Shown in pieces: positions 39,419 through 49,787 of a stretch of DNA of 64,000 nt. Each line of letters opens with the position of its first letter. The first letter of the stretch is position 1. The translations under genes and the position numbers were made by a program. The notes under the pieces were generated by a model, which was given only the letters and a program-made list of their open reading frames with translations, was not told where the DNA came from and did no database searches. The DNA is taken from positions 24,076,899 through 24,140,898 of the forward strand of contig NW_024881282.1 of the NCBI RefSeq assembly GCF_018691265.1, written 5' to 3'. This DNA is from Tyto alba. Its lineage: Eukaryota > Chordata > Aves > Strigiformes > Tytonidae.

Positions 39419-40953
39419 TAGAATCATAGAATCATTTAGGTTGGAATAGACCTTTAAGACCATAAACTCCAACCATTAACCTAGACCTGCCAATTCTACC
39501 ACTGGCCTGGTTTTGGCTGGGATAGAGCTAATTTTTTTTTCCTTCTTAGTACCTAGAATAGTACTGTGTTTGGATTCAGTATGCAATATGATATGAGAAG
39601 AATGCTGATAATGGACTTATGCTTTTAGTTGTTGATAAGAAATCAAGGACTTCTCAACTTCCCATGTCCTCCTAGTACACAGGTACACAAGAAGCTGGGA
39701 GGGAGCACAGCCAAAGCAATGGAGCCTAACTTGCCAATGGAATACTCCATATCATACAACATCATGTTCAGTATATAGATGAGGGTTGATCGGGAAAGTC
39801 ACTCTCGCCTCTGGGATTGTGGCTTCAAGATTCTCTCTTCTTGGTGATTGCTTGCCAGGAATAAGCTGGGCAATGATCAGTAGGTGGTGAACAATTACAT
39901 TGTATATTACTCATTTGTATATTCTATTATTATTATCATTATTATTTTAATTTTATTTTACTTCAATTATTAAATTGTTTTCATCTCAAGCTGTGAGTCT
40001 CCTTACCCCTCCAATTCTCTCCCCTGTTCTATGGGGTGGGGGAGAGTGAGCAAGCGGATGCATGATTTTTGGCTGCTGGCCAGGTTTAAACCATGACAAC
40101 CACTAAACCATGTCCCCAAGCACCACATCTACACATCCTTTAAACACCTCCAGGGATAGTGACTCAACCACTTCCCTGGACAGCCTGTTCCAATGCCTGA
40201 CAAGCCTTTCAGTGAAGAAATTTTTCCTAATATCCAATCTAAACCTCCCCTGGCGCAACTTGAGGCCATTTCCTCTTGTCCTGTCACTTGTTACTTGGCA
40301 GAAGAGACCGACACCCACCTCGCCAAAACCTTCTTTCGGGTAGTTGTAGGGAGCGATAAGGTCTCCCCTCAGCCTCCTTTTCTCCAGGCTAAACAACCCC
40401 AGTTCCCTCAACTGCTCCTCACAGGACTTGTGCTCCAGACCCTTCACCAGCTTCACTGCCCTTCTTGGGACACACTCCAGCACCTCAATGTCTTTCTTGC
40501 AGTGAGGGGCCCAAAACTGAACACAGGGTTCAAGGTGCAGCCTCACCAGTGCCAAGTACAGGGGGACGATCCCTTCCTTAGCCCTGCTGGCCACACTAGT
40601 TCTGACACAAGCCAGGATGCTGGTGGCCTTCTTGGCCACCCGGGCACACTGACAGCTCATTCTCAGCCGGCTGCCCACCAACACCCCCAGGTCCTTTCCC
40701 ACCAGGCAGCTTTCCAGCCACTCTGCCCCAAGCCCGGAGCATTGCGTGGGGTTGTTGTGACCCAAGTGCAGGAACCATCACTGAGCCTTGTTGAACCTCA
40801 TACTATTGGCCTCGGCCCATCATCCAGCCTGTCCAGATCCCTCTGTAGAGCCTTCCTTCCCTCAAGCAGATCAACACTCCCACCCAACTTGGTGTCACCT
40901 ACAAACTTAGTGAGGGTGCACTCAATCCCCTCATCCAGATCACTGATGAAGAC
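39419..40953 (-). mobile_element. CR1 LINE split by a solo LTR (inside an RXFP2 intron)
   Basis: The 3' end of the element is at 39419-39502 ('tagaatcatagaatcattta' and 'cattaacctagacctgcc'). It continues at 40104-40953 after a 596-bp LTR. The minus-strand frame at 40103-40765 encodes the reverse-transcriptase C-terminal region ([38 protein letters not shown]). It is 5'-truncated at about 40953, only 33 bp before the cysteine-cap exon of RXFP2. It is nearly identical to the CR1 at 62400-63892 over the shared stretch. Confidence 0.93.
39503..40098 (+). mobile_element. solo LTR, avian ERVL-like (596 bp)
   Basis: Starts TGGCCTGGTTTTGGCTGGGA and ends ...TTTAAACCATGACA. It is bounded by a perfect 5-bp duplication, accac (39498-39502 and 40099-40103), splitting the CR1. 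The content is that of a common bird ERVL-type LTR: 'gatagagctaatttt', 'acacaagaagctgggaggga', a 'tactccatatcatacaacat' plus 'cagtatatagat' promoter region, an (ATT)n tract, ATTAAA near 39970, 'tcatctcaagctgtgagtct' and 'ggtgggggagagtgagcaag'. No internal region is present. Confidence 0.93.
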
Positions 40954-40986
40954 GTAAGCCATTCACTCATTAATTCCTTTTCCCAG

Positions 40987-41092
40987 GTTTCCACCAATAC
41001 CCAGACGGTTGCAGCTTCATGGAAACAGAACTAGAATGTGCTGCTGTTAATTTAAAGTTCGTTCCACTTGTTTCAAGTAATGCAATTCTCCC
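40987..41092 (+). pseudogene. RXFP2: RXFP2 remnant: LRR N-terminal cysteine-cap exon
   Basis: After an intact acceptor (cccag, AG at 40985-40986) the frame reads CFHQYPDGCSF then METELECAAVNLKFVPLVSS, matching CFLKQYPQCCDC...ETELECVNGDLKSVPMIS of the receptor. The exon is 106 nt with correct phases (1 in, 2 out). Two of the four cap cysteines are replaced (QCCDC is DGCSF here). The donor should be GTAAGT at 41093 but is ATAAGT, a single G to A change that abolishes splicing. Confidence 0.93.
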
Positions 41093-41163
41093 ATAAGTAG
41101 AGTTCCCTTTTCCCCCCAGCATGAAGCTGTTTTACAAACAGATGCCTAAACACACTTTGCATA

Positions 41164-41409
41164 GTGCTACATTACCCAGTGTGGGTCCTCTGCATTCAGA
41201 GACTGCAGAAGAGGTTGACCCACTATAGTGATTTACTAATATGTAGTGAATGTTGTGAGAATTTTGCTGCAAGGCTCACTTCAGTATGGAATTCATCTGA
41301 CAAAATATGTGCCAACACTGTAAACCAGTCATCTAATACAAGTCATAGGAACTGCACGCAAAATGTGTTAGTTGTATTTTTTGTAGATGTTTACAATCAG
41401 GTAAGTTGA
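41164..41409 (+). other. unrecognised open frame in an RXFP2 intron
   Basis: An 81-codon frame holds several cysteines (ICSECCENF) and four N-glycosylation sequons (NSS, NQS, NTS, NCT). It crosses a donor-like cag|GTAAGTT at 41400 and follows an acceptor-like ctctgcattcag at 41201. No relaxin-receptor exon is expected here and I recognise no family. It could be an exon from another source, an ERV env scrap or chance. Confidence 0.2.
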
Positions 41410-42787
41410 ATGATATTTAGGTTCATCTTTCCTATGGCTTAATGCCTGTCAGCCCAAGGCCACTCACTAAAGATCCCTGGTTGTGCAGCCACACTGGAGT
41501 AACGAACACCCACCCAATATTGTTGAAGTTACCAAAGCAGTAATTTCAGGATTATTCGTTCTTAATGATGACTGATGGCTCCCTATTTAATTTTGCCAGC
41601 TCCAGTCCTACAGGTTGTCAAAATTTATATATGACTGGATACTTCTTCATATAAGAAATTCTCAAAGATCTCTTTGGATCACCGAAGGAAAATATTTCGA
41701 AGAGGCCAGTCTCAAAACTCAGCAATGAAGTTTGCTGGCCTTCAGCTAGCTTGTTCAAGCAGTCAAGTACATTTACTTTCCAAACGGACCAAAGGGAGGC
41801 CTGTCTTCTCCCAGTTAATCCCAGGAGGGAACTCAAGCTTTAATTTGGGATTTAAATAGTAAAAACAGATGACGAAGAAGCTGAGATTATCCAGGCTTCA
41901 CAGGCAAGGTAACACATCCAATGTACTGCATGATGTGTAATGTAATGGAATGTGCCCAAAGTCCTTTCTGGGCTCTGACCCTGTGTCAGCTGCACTCAGA
42001 TGTAAGGTCAGATTTTTGACAGTTGAAGCACTGACCACTTAAAACCCAATTTAAACTTCAGTTACCAATTACTTTTAGGTCACTCACACACAACCAGAGC
42101 CATTTTCTCCAGATGAAGTTTTCAGCAAGTGTACAAAAGTGAAGAAAAGTGTATTAAATTATCACATGATTCTTGGAGTATATAGAATATATAGTCACCT
42201 GTGTGATCATGTTTTTAACAGTAGATCACAGCATTTGTCTTTGAAATTCATGTTTTGATCATGTTGGTCTTCCAGTGTAGCCAGATGTGCACAGATGCAG
42301 GCACTTTTCTATGCAATACACAGAGATCCAGTCTTGCTCCCTGCCACAGAAAAATAAGCAAACAGCAAATAAGCCTGTCTAATAAGAAATACTGCAATTT
42401 TCTCATGAAATTGCACCTTATGTTTTAAATGCTTAATTTTTCCAGTTTTTCTTTCTTTTTTGATTCTAAGCTACCATGGAAACCAATTGCAAAATTGCAC
42501 AAATAGCTGTACACATGGCAAGTTCTCCTGTGTAGTCAATTCAATACTCTCACAAACCACTAGTACTTTTTTTTTTTTTTTTCCAAGTTGGATGGTGTCT
42601 TCCATGTTCTTTATATAGTAGGATGGCCTTTTTATTGGAATTTGACTTAGAGATCTTTCAATATATCTTCCTCCACGTTCCTGTAGGAACTTATCTGACT
42701 TTCATTGAGTTATGTAAGAAGGAAAGTGTTTATGTATTACATTGTCAGCTAGAAAGACTTGTGTCCTTTTTAAATATGGCTGTTGTT

Positions 42788-42806
42788 AACAACAACAACA
42801 ACAAAA
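42788..42806 (+). repeat. (AAC)n trinucleotide tract
   Basis: About five to six AAC units followed by a short A run, at the 5' side of the candidate LRR1 remnant. Confidence 0.85.
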
Positions 42807-42855
42807 AAATCAGCTCTATACCTCAGATAAACTCTTATAGGATCAAGACATACAT
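42790..42855 (+). pseudogene. RXFP2: candidate RXFP2 LRR1 exon remnant
   Basis: The order requires LRR1 between 41.1 and 43.6 kb. Here the frame reads NKKISSIPQINSYRIKTYI, comparable to the LRR1 segment NKIHSLPDKVFIKY...I. It ends phase 2 at TAC AT followed by ATAAAG, which would be a donor GTAAAG with G to A. The 5' part is replaced by an (AAC)n tract and no acceptor is visible. The match is short, so this is tentative. Confidence 0.4.
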
Positions 42856-43619
42856 ATAAAGCTAGCATATATGAAGAAATCAGGGTCTGCTCCAAGGGCA
42901 AGAATTCACATACCAGACTTAAGATAAACCCTCATAAAATCCCTAAGCACCCAGTACCTGAGTGTAGCTCTAGCTTCTGACTGGATAGTGTATGCCTTTT
43001 ATTTGACAGTGCCTAATGAAGGCTCAAACTGCGTTCCATCCAAAATCGGCCTGAAAGAACAACATCAATCAGCTTGAAAGAACAACAGTGATATGAAAAG
43101 ACTGTATAATTTGAAGAGTGGGCAGAGTGCTAGAACCAGTTACGTGTAAACAAAATACACATGCCACTAATTTTCAGCTGAGTCGCATCAGCAGGTGCAA
43201 TGTATGTTAGCATAAGTGTGCCAAGAAGGATGGCTAGTGATGGTCTACATTTAATAAAATTCAAAATAATATACCTGTAGCCTTGAATCGTATTGGCTTT
43301 TTGCCCTAGCCTCCAGTGCTTTCCATTTTGTATCTTATTTTTTATACCCTGTGATCTTCTATTCCAAAAGCATAATCAAGAAATGGGACATGACACACCC
43401 TGGAGACAGATACATACAGAACAACCTCAAAGAAGACATTAGAAAGTTCTGTGCTGGTGGAAAATATTGAAGTTGACTTCAGTGGTGTTACACCAGGCAT
43501 TCATTTAGTAGTGTGCTTAAAATGACAGAAGGGGAAAAACACAGGATTATAAAATATTTGCATTTCTAAGAAGTTAATGTATCATGATTATTGTGGCTTT
43601 CTTACCTCACCTATACCAG

Positions 43620-43691
43620 ATTTCTACAAGACAATTGCATTCAGACAATATCAAAGAAAGCTTTATTTGGACTATGCAAACTTCAGAAATT
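43620..43691 (+). pseudogene. RXFP2: RXFP2 remnant: LRR2 exon, intact
   Basis: Exactly 72 nt, with acceptor ...ctataccag and donor TT|GTGAGT both intact and no stop. The frame reads FLQDNCIQTISKK then ALFGLCKLQKL, against FLQHNCIRHISRK and AFFGLCNLQIL in the mammalian receptor. The conserved asparagine of the LRR is kept. This is one of the best-preserved exons. Confidence 0.96.
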
Positions 43692-44591
43692 GTGAGTACA
43701 TTATTGCCCTATTTTGCCTACTTAAATAAAAGATTTCCTCTTGGATATCACAGAGCAACCAGCCTTCCACAATGCAGGAAATGGCATCTAAACTTCAGCA
43801 CTTCAAAGTGTCATCCAGCCACTACTCTGTATATTCCAGTAGCTTGAGAAAGATATGAGCACTTCATGAATTTTAACTCCTTCTGTGACTCTAACTGCAC
43901 ACTGGGGCAAAGACAAACAGCTGAACTTCTTTTTGTATTACCATCCACCCATTGTAAACTTCATTTACTATTTGTACATGACACTGCATCATTAGTTGAT
44001 GTTCACAAATCACATTAGCCAGATTTTTCAAATGTTGGCATTTACAGTATTACTAGGCACCCAGGTGTCCCTACCACTTCCAACAGTGGATACAAGCTCT
44101 GTTCCTTTGAAAAGCAGGCTAATCTTTCTGATTCCTTATTTTGAATAACAAGCTACAGGTATTGACATTTTGATAGATTAGTGTACATAAATGCAAAACA
44201 TTTTTACTATGTCTGTTTTGGTCTAAAAAGCATATGTATAAGGCCTAGGCAAAAGTTGTCCATTGCATCATAGCAAAACATATCCACCCCAGTGAAGTGC
44301 AAAGCTATTCATTAAAGCACATTTACTGCTTTATCCAGCATCATTCCAACTATAAAAAAAATTAACTCAAGTGCTACTGACCTTGCAGTAACAGTCAGCC
44401 TTTTACGAGATATAAATCTTAAAATATTTTCACTCAGATTTTAAAATAATATATTGCTTGCCACAGTTCTTTATCTTTCTTGTTGTTCTCATAAGTTGAC
44501 GGAAAGGTTTCTGTTTCCTCTCTTTAAAAGTAGTCTATCAGTTCTGAGATAATACTATTTTAGTTTCTGCATTACGTGTTTTTGTCAACAG

Positions 44592-44663
44592 ATATCTGTG
44601 TCATAAATATATCACTAGTTTGAAACCTGGGGTACCTGGAGATCTACACAAATTGAAATGGCT
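44592..44663 (+). pseudogene. RXFP2: RXFP2 remnant: LRR3 exon with lost donor
   Basis: 72 nt after an intact acceptor (gtcaacag). The frame reads YLCHKYITSLKPG then VPGDLHKLKWL, against YLNHNCITTLRPG and IFKDLHQLTWL. The LRR asparagine is lysine. The donor at 44664 is GAGATG instead of GT-starting. Confidence 0.95.
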
Positions 44664-44986
44664 GAGATGCCCATTTTCTCCCTGTCTGTAAAAGCACGAT
44701 TCATCAGTGGCAGTGTGTGTGTTTATAGCATTAATCTAAAAACAAAGGAACAAGACAGTAAAGCTATGTCTGCAAATTACATTCTGATCAAAAAAATTGG
44801 AATGACTGCTGAAGTTATCAAGTCTTTATCACATAGGTTATGCTTCAATTTCTGGAGATAATATCTAGGTCTAGTTATTTTGGATTTTGAGAGGAAAAGC
44901 TCCCTCATGATTTGCACATCTCAGTCATTTTTTTTATTCTTTCTTTACAAGGATTGGTGATGTAGTAAAGTATTATTCCTTTCCAG

Positions 44987-45057
44987 AATTCTAGATTATA
45001 ACCCAATAGAGAAAATTTCACAGCAGTCATCACAGGCTAAAGTCTCTGTTTTTTTTG
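44987..45057 (+). pseudogene. RXFP2: RXFP2 remnant: LRR4 exon, frameshifted
   Basis: After ...tttccag the frame reads ILDYNPIEKISQQ, matching ILDDNPITRISQR. The second half (family FTGLNSLFFL) is recoverable only in another frame (TG then SL plus phenylalanines), showing one or two single-base deletions around 45031-45040. Length to the GTAAGT donor is 71 nt rather than 72. Donor intact. Confidence 0.9.
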
Positions 45058-45540
45058 GTAAGTATTGCTCTTGCACATTTTCATATTGATATTGTTCAAT
45101 ATCCAAGTAGCTTTTCCTTTCTATCTTTTTGGTTTTCATCCAAGTTTTCTTTCTTTAAGACTTTCAAACAACTCCTTCATGAAGGAATCACATTTGTCAC
45201 TTCCCCATGCTTACCACATCTGGATCCAAATTTGGATTTGGATTTCTCATTGGCATCTTCCATGCTAAGACTATCTTTACCATGTTTCTGTTAAAACTAA
45301 AGCACATTCCTGAAGCCGTAAAACTCTTCAGAACCGTATCTCTTTCCTCAGAATGCCTACTGGGACCTCACCATCTAAACTGCAAATCCTTGGTTACAAG
45401 CAGCAGACATCTAGCATCTCCTTTTAGAAAACTGAAACAGTATCTAGGTGCTTAGACAATTTCCCATCAGATATCAGTGTGACAGCTGTAACAGAAAATT
45501 CTATATAAGGCAGAGCTTACAGTATGCAGGAAGGAGACGT

Positions 45541-45590
45541 GAATCATAGAATACCAGGCTGGAAGTGAAGTCCTATAAGCATTTGCCATC
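45541..45590 (-). mobile_element. possible CR1 3'-end scrap
   Basis: 'gaatcatagaataccaggctggaag' resembles the reverse complement of a CR1 terminus. Only about 50 bp can be seen. Confidence 0.3.
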
Positions 45591-46322
45591 ACTCTCATCA
45601 ATTAAACCAGCACCTGAAAAGTATAATCTTGGTTTCTTGGAAAAGCTAGAAACTGGTTTTAGTAGTATTCAGGGAAATAAATTATTTGGTTTTGCTAACA
45701 GAAAAGTAAGTTTTTGCTGCTAGTCCCTTGGCTCAGGCCAAGAAGAGGAAGAACTTTGTGGCTTTAATGATTCATTGACTCAGGTGTTCCAGCCAAGCTC
45801 CTGGCAGGCAGCTGTTGGCGTCAGAGCCGGCACCAGCAGCCTTTGGACCAGGCTCCACAGAGTGAGCGCTGAGGCAGTGGGTGGAGCAGGAGCTGAAATA
45901 CCTTTCCACCCCTCCTAGCTCCCATGGGAGAGAGTTTGAGGAAGGTCATAGAATGTGTGGAAAACCTGCAGTAAGTGTACTGAGAGTGCAAATTATTTAA
46001 TAAATACATTTTTTTTTTCTGAGTTGTTCAAGTCAGCATATTTCTCAGTCATTCAATGAATCCATTGCCTATAAGTAAAATACATTAATAAGCTAGTATA
46101 AAGAGTCTGCTATGATTTGATACTGATAAATTAAAAAATCTTTTTTCTTGTGTAGTTTCTGTAAAATCTAAATTTACTTTAAATTTCAAAGCAATGTAAC
46201 TAACTCTAATCTCGGATTCATCTCTCAAAAGTTTACATTTGCATATCCTTCTTACACATACATATTGTGTTATGAAGTATGATAAAACATCTTGTTTTCT
46301 AACCATGTTTTAATTTATGAAG

Positions 46323-46391
46323 ATCAGTGATAAACAATTCACTTGAGACTCTTCCCCAGATCTGTACTCAAATGCCTCTTATTAATTGGAA
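46323..46391 (+). pseudogene. RXFP2: RXFP2 remnant: LRR5 exon with lost donor
   Basis: The frame reads SVINNSLETLPQICTQMP then LINW, against SMVNNYLEALPKQMCAQMP and QLNW. It is 69 nt, one codon shorter than the family, in frame. The acceptor AG (46321-46322) is present. The donor at 46392 is ATTATG, consistent with GT to AT. Confidence 0.94.
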
Positions 46392-46645
46392 ATTATGCAA
46401 AAAATTTCATTTGATAAAAGAATATATATTTTTGTGTGAAGATAAAAATTAGTTTATTCTGTTACAGCAATCCACTTGTAAAGATGTGACATTCTAAAAA
46501 AAGTATAACCTTGCCAAAGTTGAACCTCACAGTGTTTCAAATGACTGTCTAAAAAATACCAGTCCTCTGCCAACATAAATCTTTAGAGCTGCTTCTTGTT
46601 CTCATGACTCTCGTGAGTTTACCAAGACTTTGTCTTTCACTTCAG

Positions 46646-46712
46646 TTTCACAGTGAAAAGGAAATCATTGTGAATGCATGTTTATCCTAAGTATGACTTA
46701 GAATATATAGAT
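46646..46712 (+). pseudogene. RXFP2: candidate RXFP2 LRR6 exon remnant
   Basis: A strong pyrimidine tract and acceptor (ctttcacttcag) lead into sequence aligning with the LRR6 coding sequence only through several small gaps: aaa-tca-ttg, then aat-gca, then ttt and ctaagt match the part encoding KYL.N..FLS. Stops occur in every frame. It lies between LRR5 and LRR7 as expected. Confidence 0.42.
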
Positions 46713-48189
46713 ACACACTGCAATTAAATGTAAAATCTCCACCTAGTGGTCTCTATTTATTCTGGTATGCAGATTACACATGAGAAATGCCAATGGATTA
46801 GCCTATTATTGCTGCAATGGCTGGTGTGTTGTGAGATAGAGACAAAATTACAATGAAGAACAGGGTAAATAAAAATATTGAAATACAGAAAAGGACAAAA
46901 TAAAGCAAAGTAATTTGCTTTATTTGATATTTACATTCATATTCAAAACTAGGTAATAAATTTGGGCTAGTTTTGTAAGAAATAGGTAAAGGAAGGTCAA
47001 ATAAGATAGACAAGCCCAGACCTTCATTCCCTCCTGCAGAACTATTACACAACACATGAAAAAAACCACTTTCCTTACTATTACCCAGGGATTTTCAAGG
47101 CAATTGTATTAAGGCCTTAACTAATACCACCTTCCTGGAATGCGATGCGTTCACTGTATTGTAAGTAAAAGTAGTATGAAAATAAGGAAACAAAATCCTT
47201 TTGAATATGCGTGACTCTCAGTCCTCAACGCAGGATTTGTCTCTATGTATAAAGCCTCATCAGGACAGCTGTGTTATTGTCAAGGAGGCATTCTTTACAG
47301 TTAATTGCGTTATTGTATGCACAGTCACGTGGCACGTCACCATCACTTGTTTCAACAAACAGACTAAAAAACAGGCATACTGTATTATTTCCTCTCGTGA
47401 TCAGATCATGAACACCAGGGTGCTTTTTAAACTCTGCTAAATCCTGGGACTTGCAATCTGATCATGAAACAGAAACAATATAGCATGTCTGTATCTCAAC
47501 CTGCAGATAATTTTTCATCTTGAACCCACTCCTCCTTCAGACTAGGTTTTGCCTTTGCAAGAAACTTGAGCAAAATATTTTGTTGCTGCTAAAATTAAAT
47601 ATATTGGAGTAAAGTAATAACTCACATTTCTAATTTTTTTTTTTTTTTATATTTAGCTATATCTCCTATAATACATAGGACAAGAATTGCAGAATCTGAA
47701 GGAGGATCACGTTCATGACTAAAAATTCTATAGGTTAAGAAATATAAAAAGCTCCTTGATGTTATACATGAGATATCTTACTAGTGAGGAACAGGAACTC
47801 CCTGCAGTGGGACTGTATCAACTGCAGTGAGAGCAAAAGCGAAGAAAGCTATATTTCAACATGTAAAATTTCTGTCTGGATAGCAAATCCCAGAGCTTTT
47901 AATCAAACAAAACGCCATATTTCTTTTTTTTGCTTTGTAATTTGCTTGGTTTTAATTAAAACTAAGGAAAGTTTTACTTAACTAACAACTTAGTCTCGTG
48001 CAGGTTTCTTTTGCACTGACTGAAGTACCACACCTAGTTACGGCTTAGAAAAAATAACCAGGGTCCTGCATAACTTCTAATACGGCTAGAAAAATAAAAA
48101 GGCAATTAGTCATACTGAAACATGAAATTAGCGCTCCATATTAAACTGAGTCATTAAATACTTATTCTAATACATATTTTACTTCACAG

Positions 48190-48261
48190 GTTTCTTCTTG
48201 GAAATTGAATTCACTTGCTGCCTGCAAACACCTTTTCCTCATTAAAAGATTTGGAGGAATC
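48190..48261 (+). pseudogene. RXFP2: RXFP2 remnant: LRR7 exon with stop and lost donor
   Basis: 72 nt after an intact acceptor (acttcacag). The frame reads FLLGN, a TGA stop (48206-48208), then IHLLPANTFSSLKDLEE, against [23 protein letters not shown]. The donor position reads TATTTT instead of GT. Confidence 0.94.
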
Positions 48262-49543
48262 TATTTTTAAATTCTGGAGCGTGAGCTATTACATGCCTGT
48301 AATCTGTGAGTGTACTGCACCTTTCCTGCCACAGGTGAGGCAGGAGGCCGTGCAGAGCCGAAGGCAGAAGGACAGAAAGGTACCTGGCAACAGGGAGTTG
48401 CAGGTAGTGCTTAGGGCAGCATCACGGAGAGGGGGAACCTCACCCCGAGGCTTTCTGGGTTTTACAACAGACATAGTTGTACGAGCTAAAAAAACAAGGT
48501 CCCCCTCTGTCCCCGTGACCACAGGGGTCCCTCCCTGCTGAGCATATAAACACACAGCCTCACCTGGGTCCTCTGGAGCCAAGACTACATTTCACTGAGG
48601 GTATCTATATTCCCTGTACAGTCTATACAAGGACAGCTCGGGCAGCATCTCTGTGCTTTGGAGGTGAACCAGCCTCTCCCAGCAGCTGTCTGGGGAACTT
48701 AGGCACCTCCTTTAAGATTTGAGACTGTCACTTCCCCCCGGGGATAAGCATGTATGCGTTAGGCTCATCTGCATATAAAGTAGTCACACTGCATCTGGGC
48801 TTTGGTTGCCTCATTATCTGGCATGACATGTTTAGGCAGAAACATAAAACAGTTGCAGAAGGTGTAGAAGCAGAAAAGAGAAGAGAAAGCCTGAAGGAAA
48901 AGGGGAGCTGTCAGTGACTGGGGTGACATAAGTGATTGAAACAGGCTGCTACTGGCTGTGGAAGGAGAGTAGCAACTGATGTTATTTGTTAAAGACACTG
49001 ATTTGCTGCCAGGGTGAAAACTCATCCACTAATATTGATCTTCAGCATTGAATTTACTGTGAGATTTTTTAAAATGATTATTTTTACTTTGTTTTCCCAT
49101 GCTCTACCTATATTAAATGTGAAAGGTTCACATCTATGTAATTAGTCTTTGATTCATCTCACCTCTCAGCCTTTATTAAGTTCATAAATTATAGAGAGAC
49201 CTTCAGGCAACCAGGTTCCCAAATTAGATATCTCAGCTGTATTAGTTATGATGAATCAGAGCTAAAATGATCCATGTTTAACAATTACCAGTCATCAGTG
49301 TCTGTACCAACTGGCTTCAAAGTGACTTATGGATAAAATCAGAGCAAGGAAGTATTGGATGAACCAAAGTAATGATAAAAGCTAATTTTGCTGCTATTAA
49401 AATTTTAAGTAAGAAAGCATGCCTCCTCACCTATAAAAAGGAGAAAATCTGAGCCTTAGAGTTCTTAAAGTTTGTGTATTGAATGGGATGGGTGGAATAC
49501 TAAGGAAGACTATGATTACTTCTGTTCTCTGTGTTTCTTGAAG

Positions 49544-49615
49544 GGATCTGTCCAGCAGCATGATTACAGAATTACCATTTTATCTTTTGAAAGACATGAG
49601 GTATTTAGAAAAGCT
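49544..49615 (+). pseudogene. RXFP2: RXFP2 remnant: LRR8 exon, splice sites intact
   Basis: 72 nt, acceptor cttgaag, donor CT|GTGAGT, no stop. The frame reads DLSSSMITELPFYLL then KDMRYLEKL, against DLSSNTITELSPHLF and KDLKLLQKL. The conserved LRR asparagine is serine. Confidence 0.95.
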
Positions 49616-49715
49616 GTGAGTTATAAATGAGAATTCCCAAGTGAATTTTAAAATGTACTAATTTAGCTTGTCTTTTTCCTGAAATAAAATAAAAGCCAGT
49701 TTTTCTTTCTTTTGG

Positions 49716-49787
49716 CAATCTGCCTTTCAATACACTTCCTCACCTCTCCGAGGATCACATTGAAAGTCTTCAGCAGCTTCAATCACT
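49716..49787 (+). pseudogene. RXFP2: RXFP2 remnant: LRR9 exon with lost acceptor
   Basis: 72 nt ending CT|GTAAGT with an intact donor. The frame reads NLPFNTLPHLSEDH then IESLQQLQSL, against NLSSNPLMYLHKNQ and FESLKQLQSL. The acceptor dinucleotide at 49714-49715 is GG after a good pyrimidine tract, so AG to GG. Confidence 0.95.

Noticed and set aside
40193..40957. 254-codon + strand frame (and its counterpart at 62558-63214)
   Set aside because: These are antisense shadows of CR1 reverse-transcriptase sequence on the minus strand. The two look alike only because the CR1 copies do.
42470..42530. Alternative LRR1 candidate (LPWKPIAKL)
   Set aside because: Only pattern-level LRR spacing. The segment at 42790-42855 matches LRR1 residues and ends at a GT to AT donor, though that too is tentative.
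45055..45294. Frame containing LPHLDPNLDLDF resembling LRR5/LRR6
   Set aside because: LRR5 was found clearly at 46323 with splice context. This frame spans the LRR4 donor and has no exon borders.
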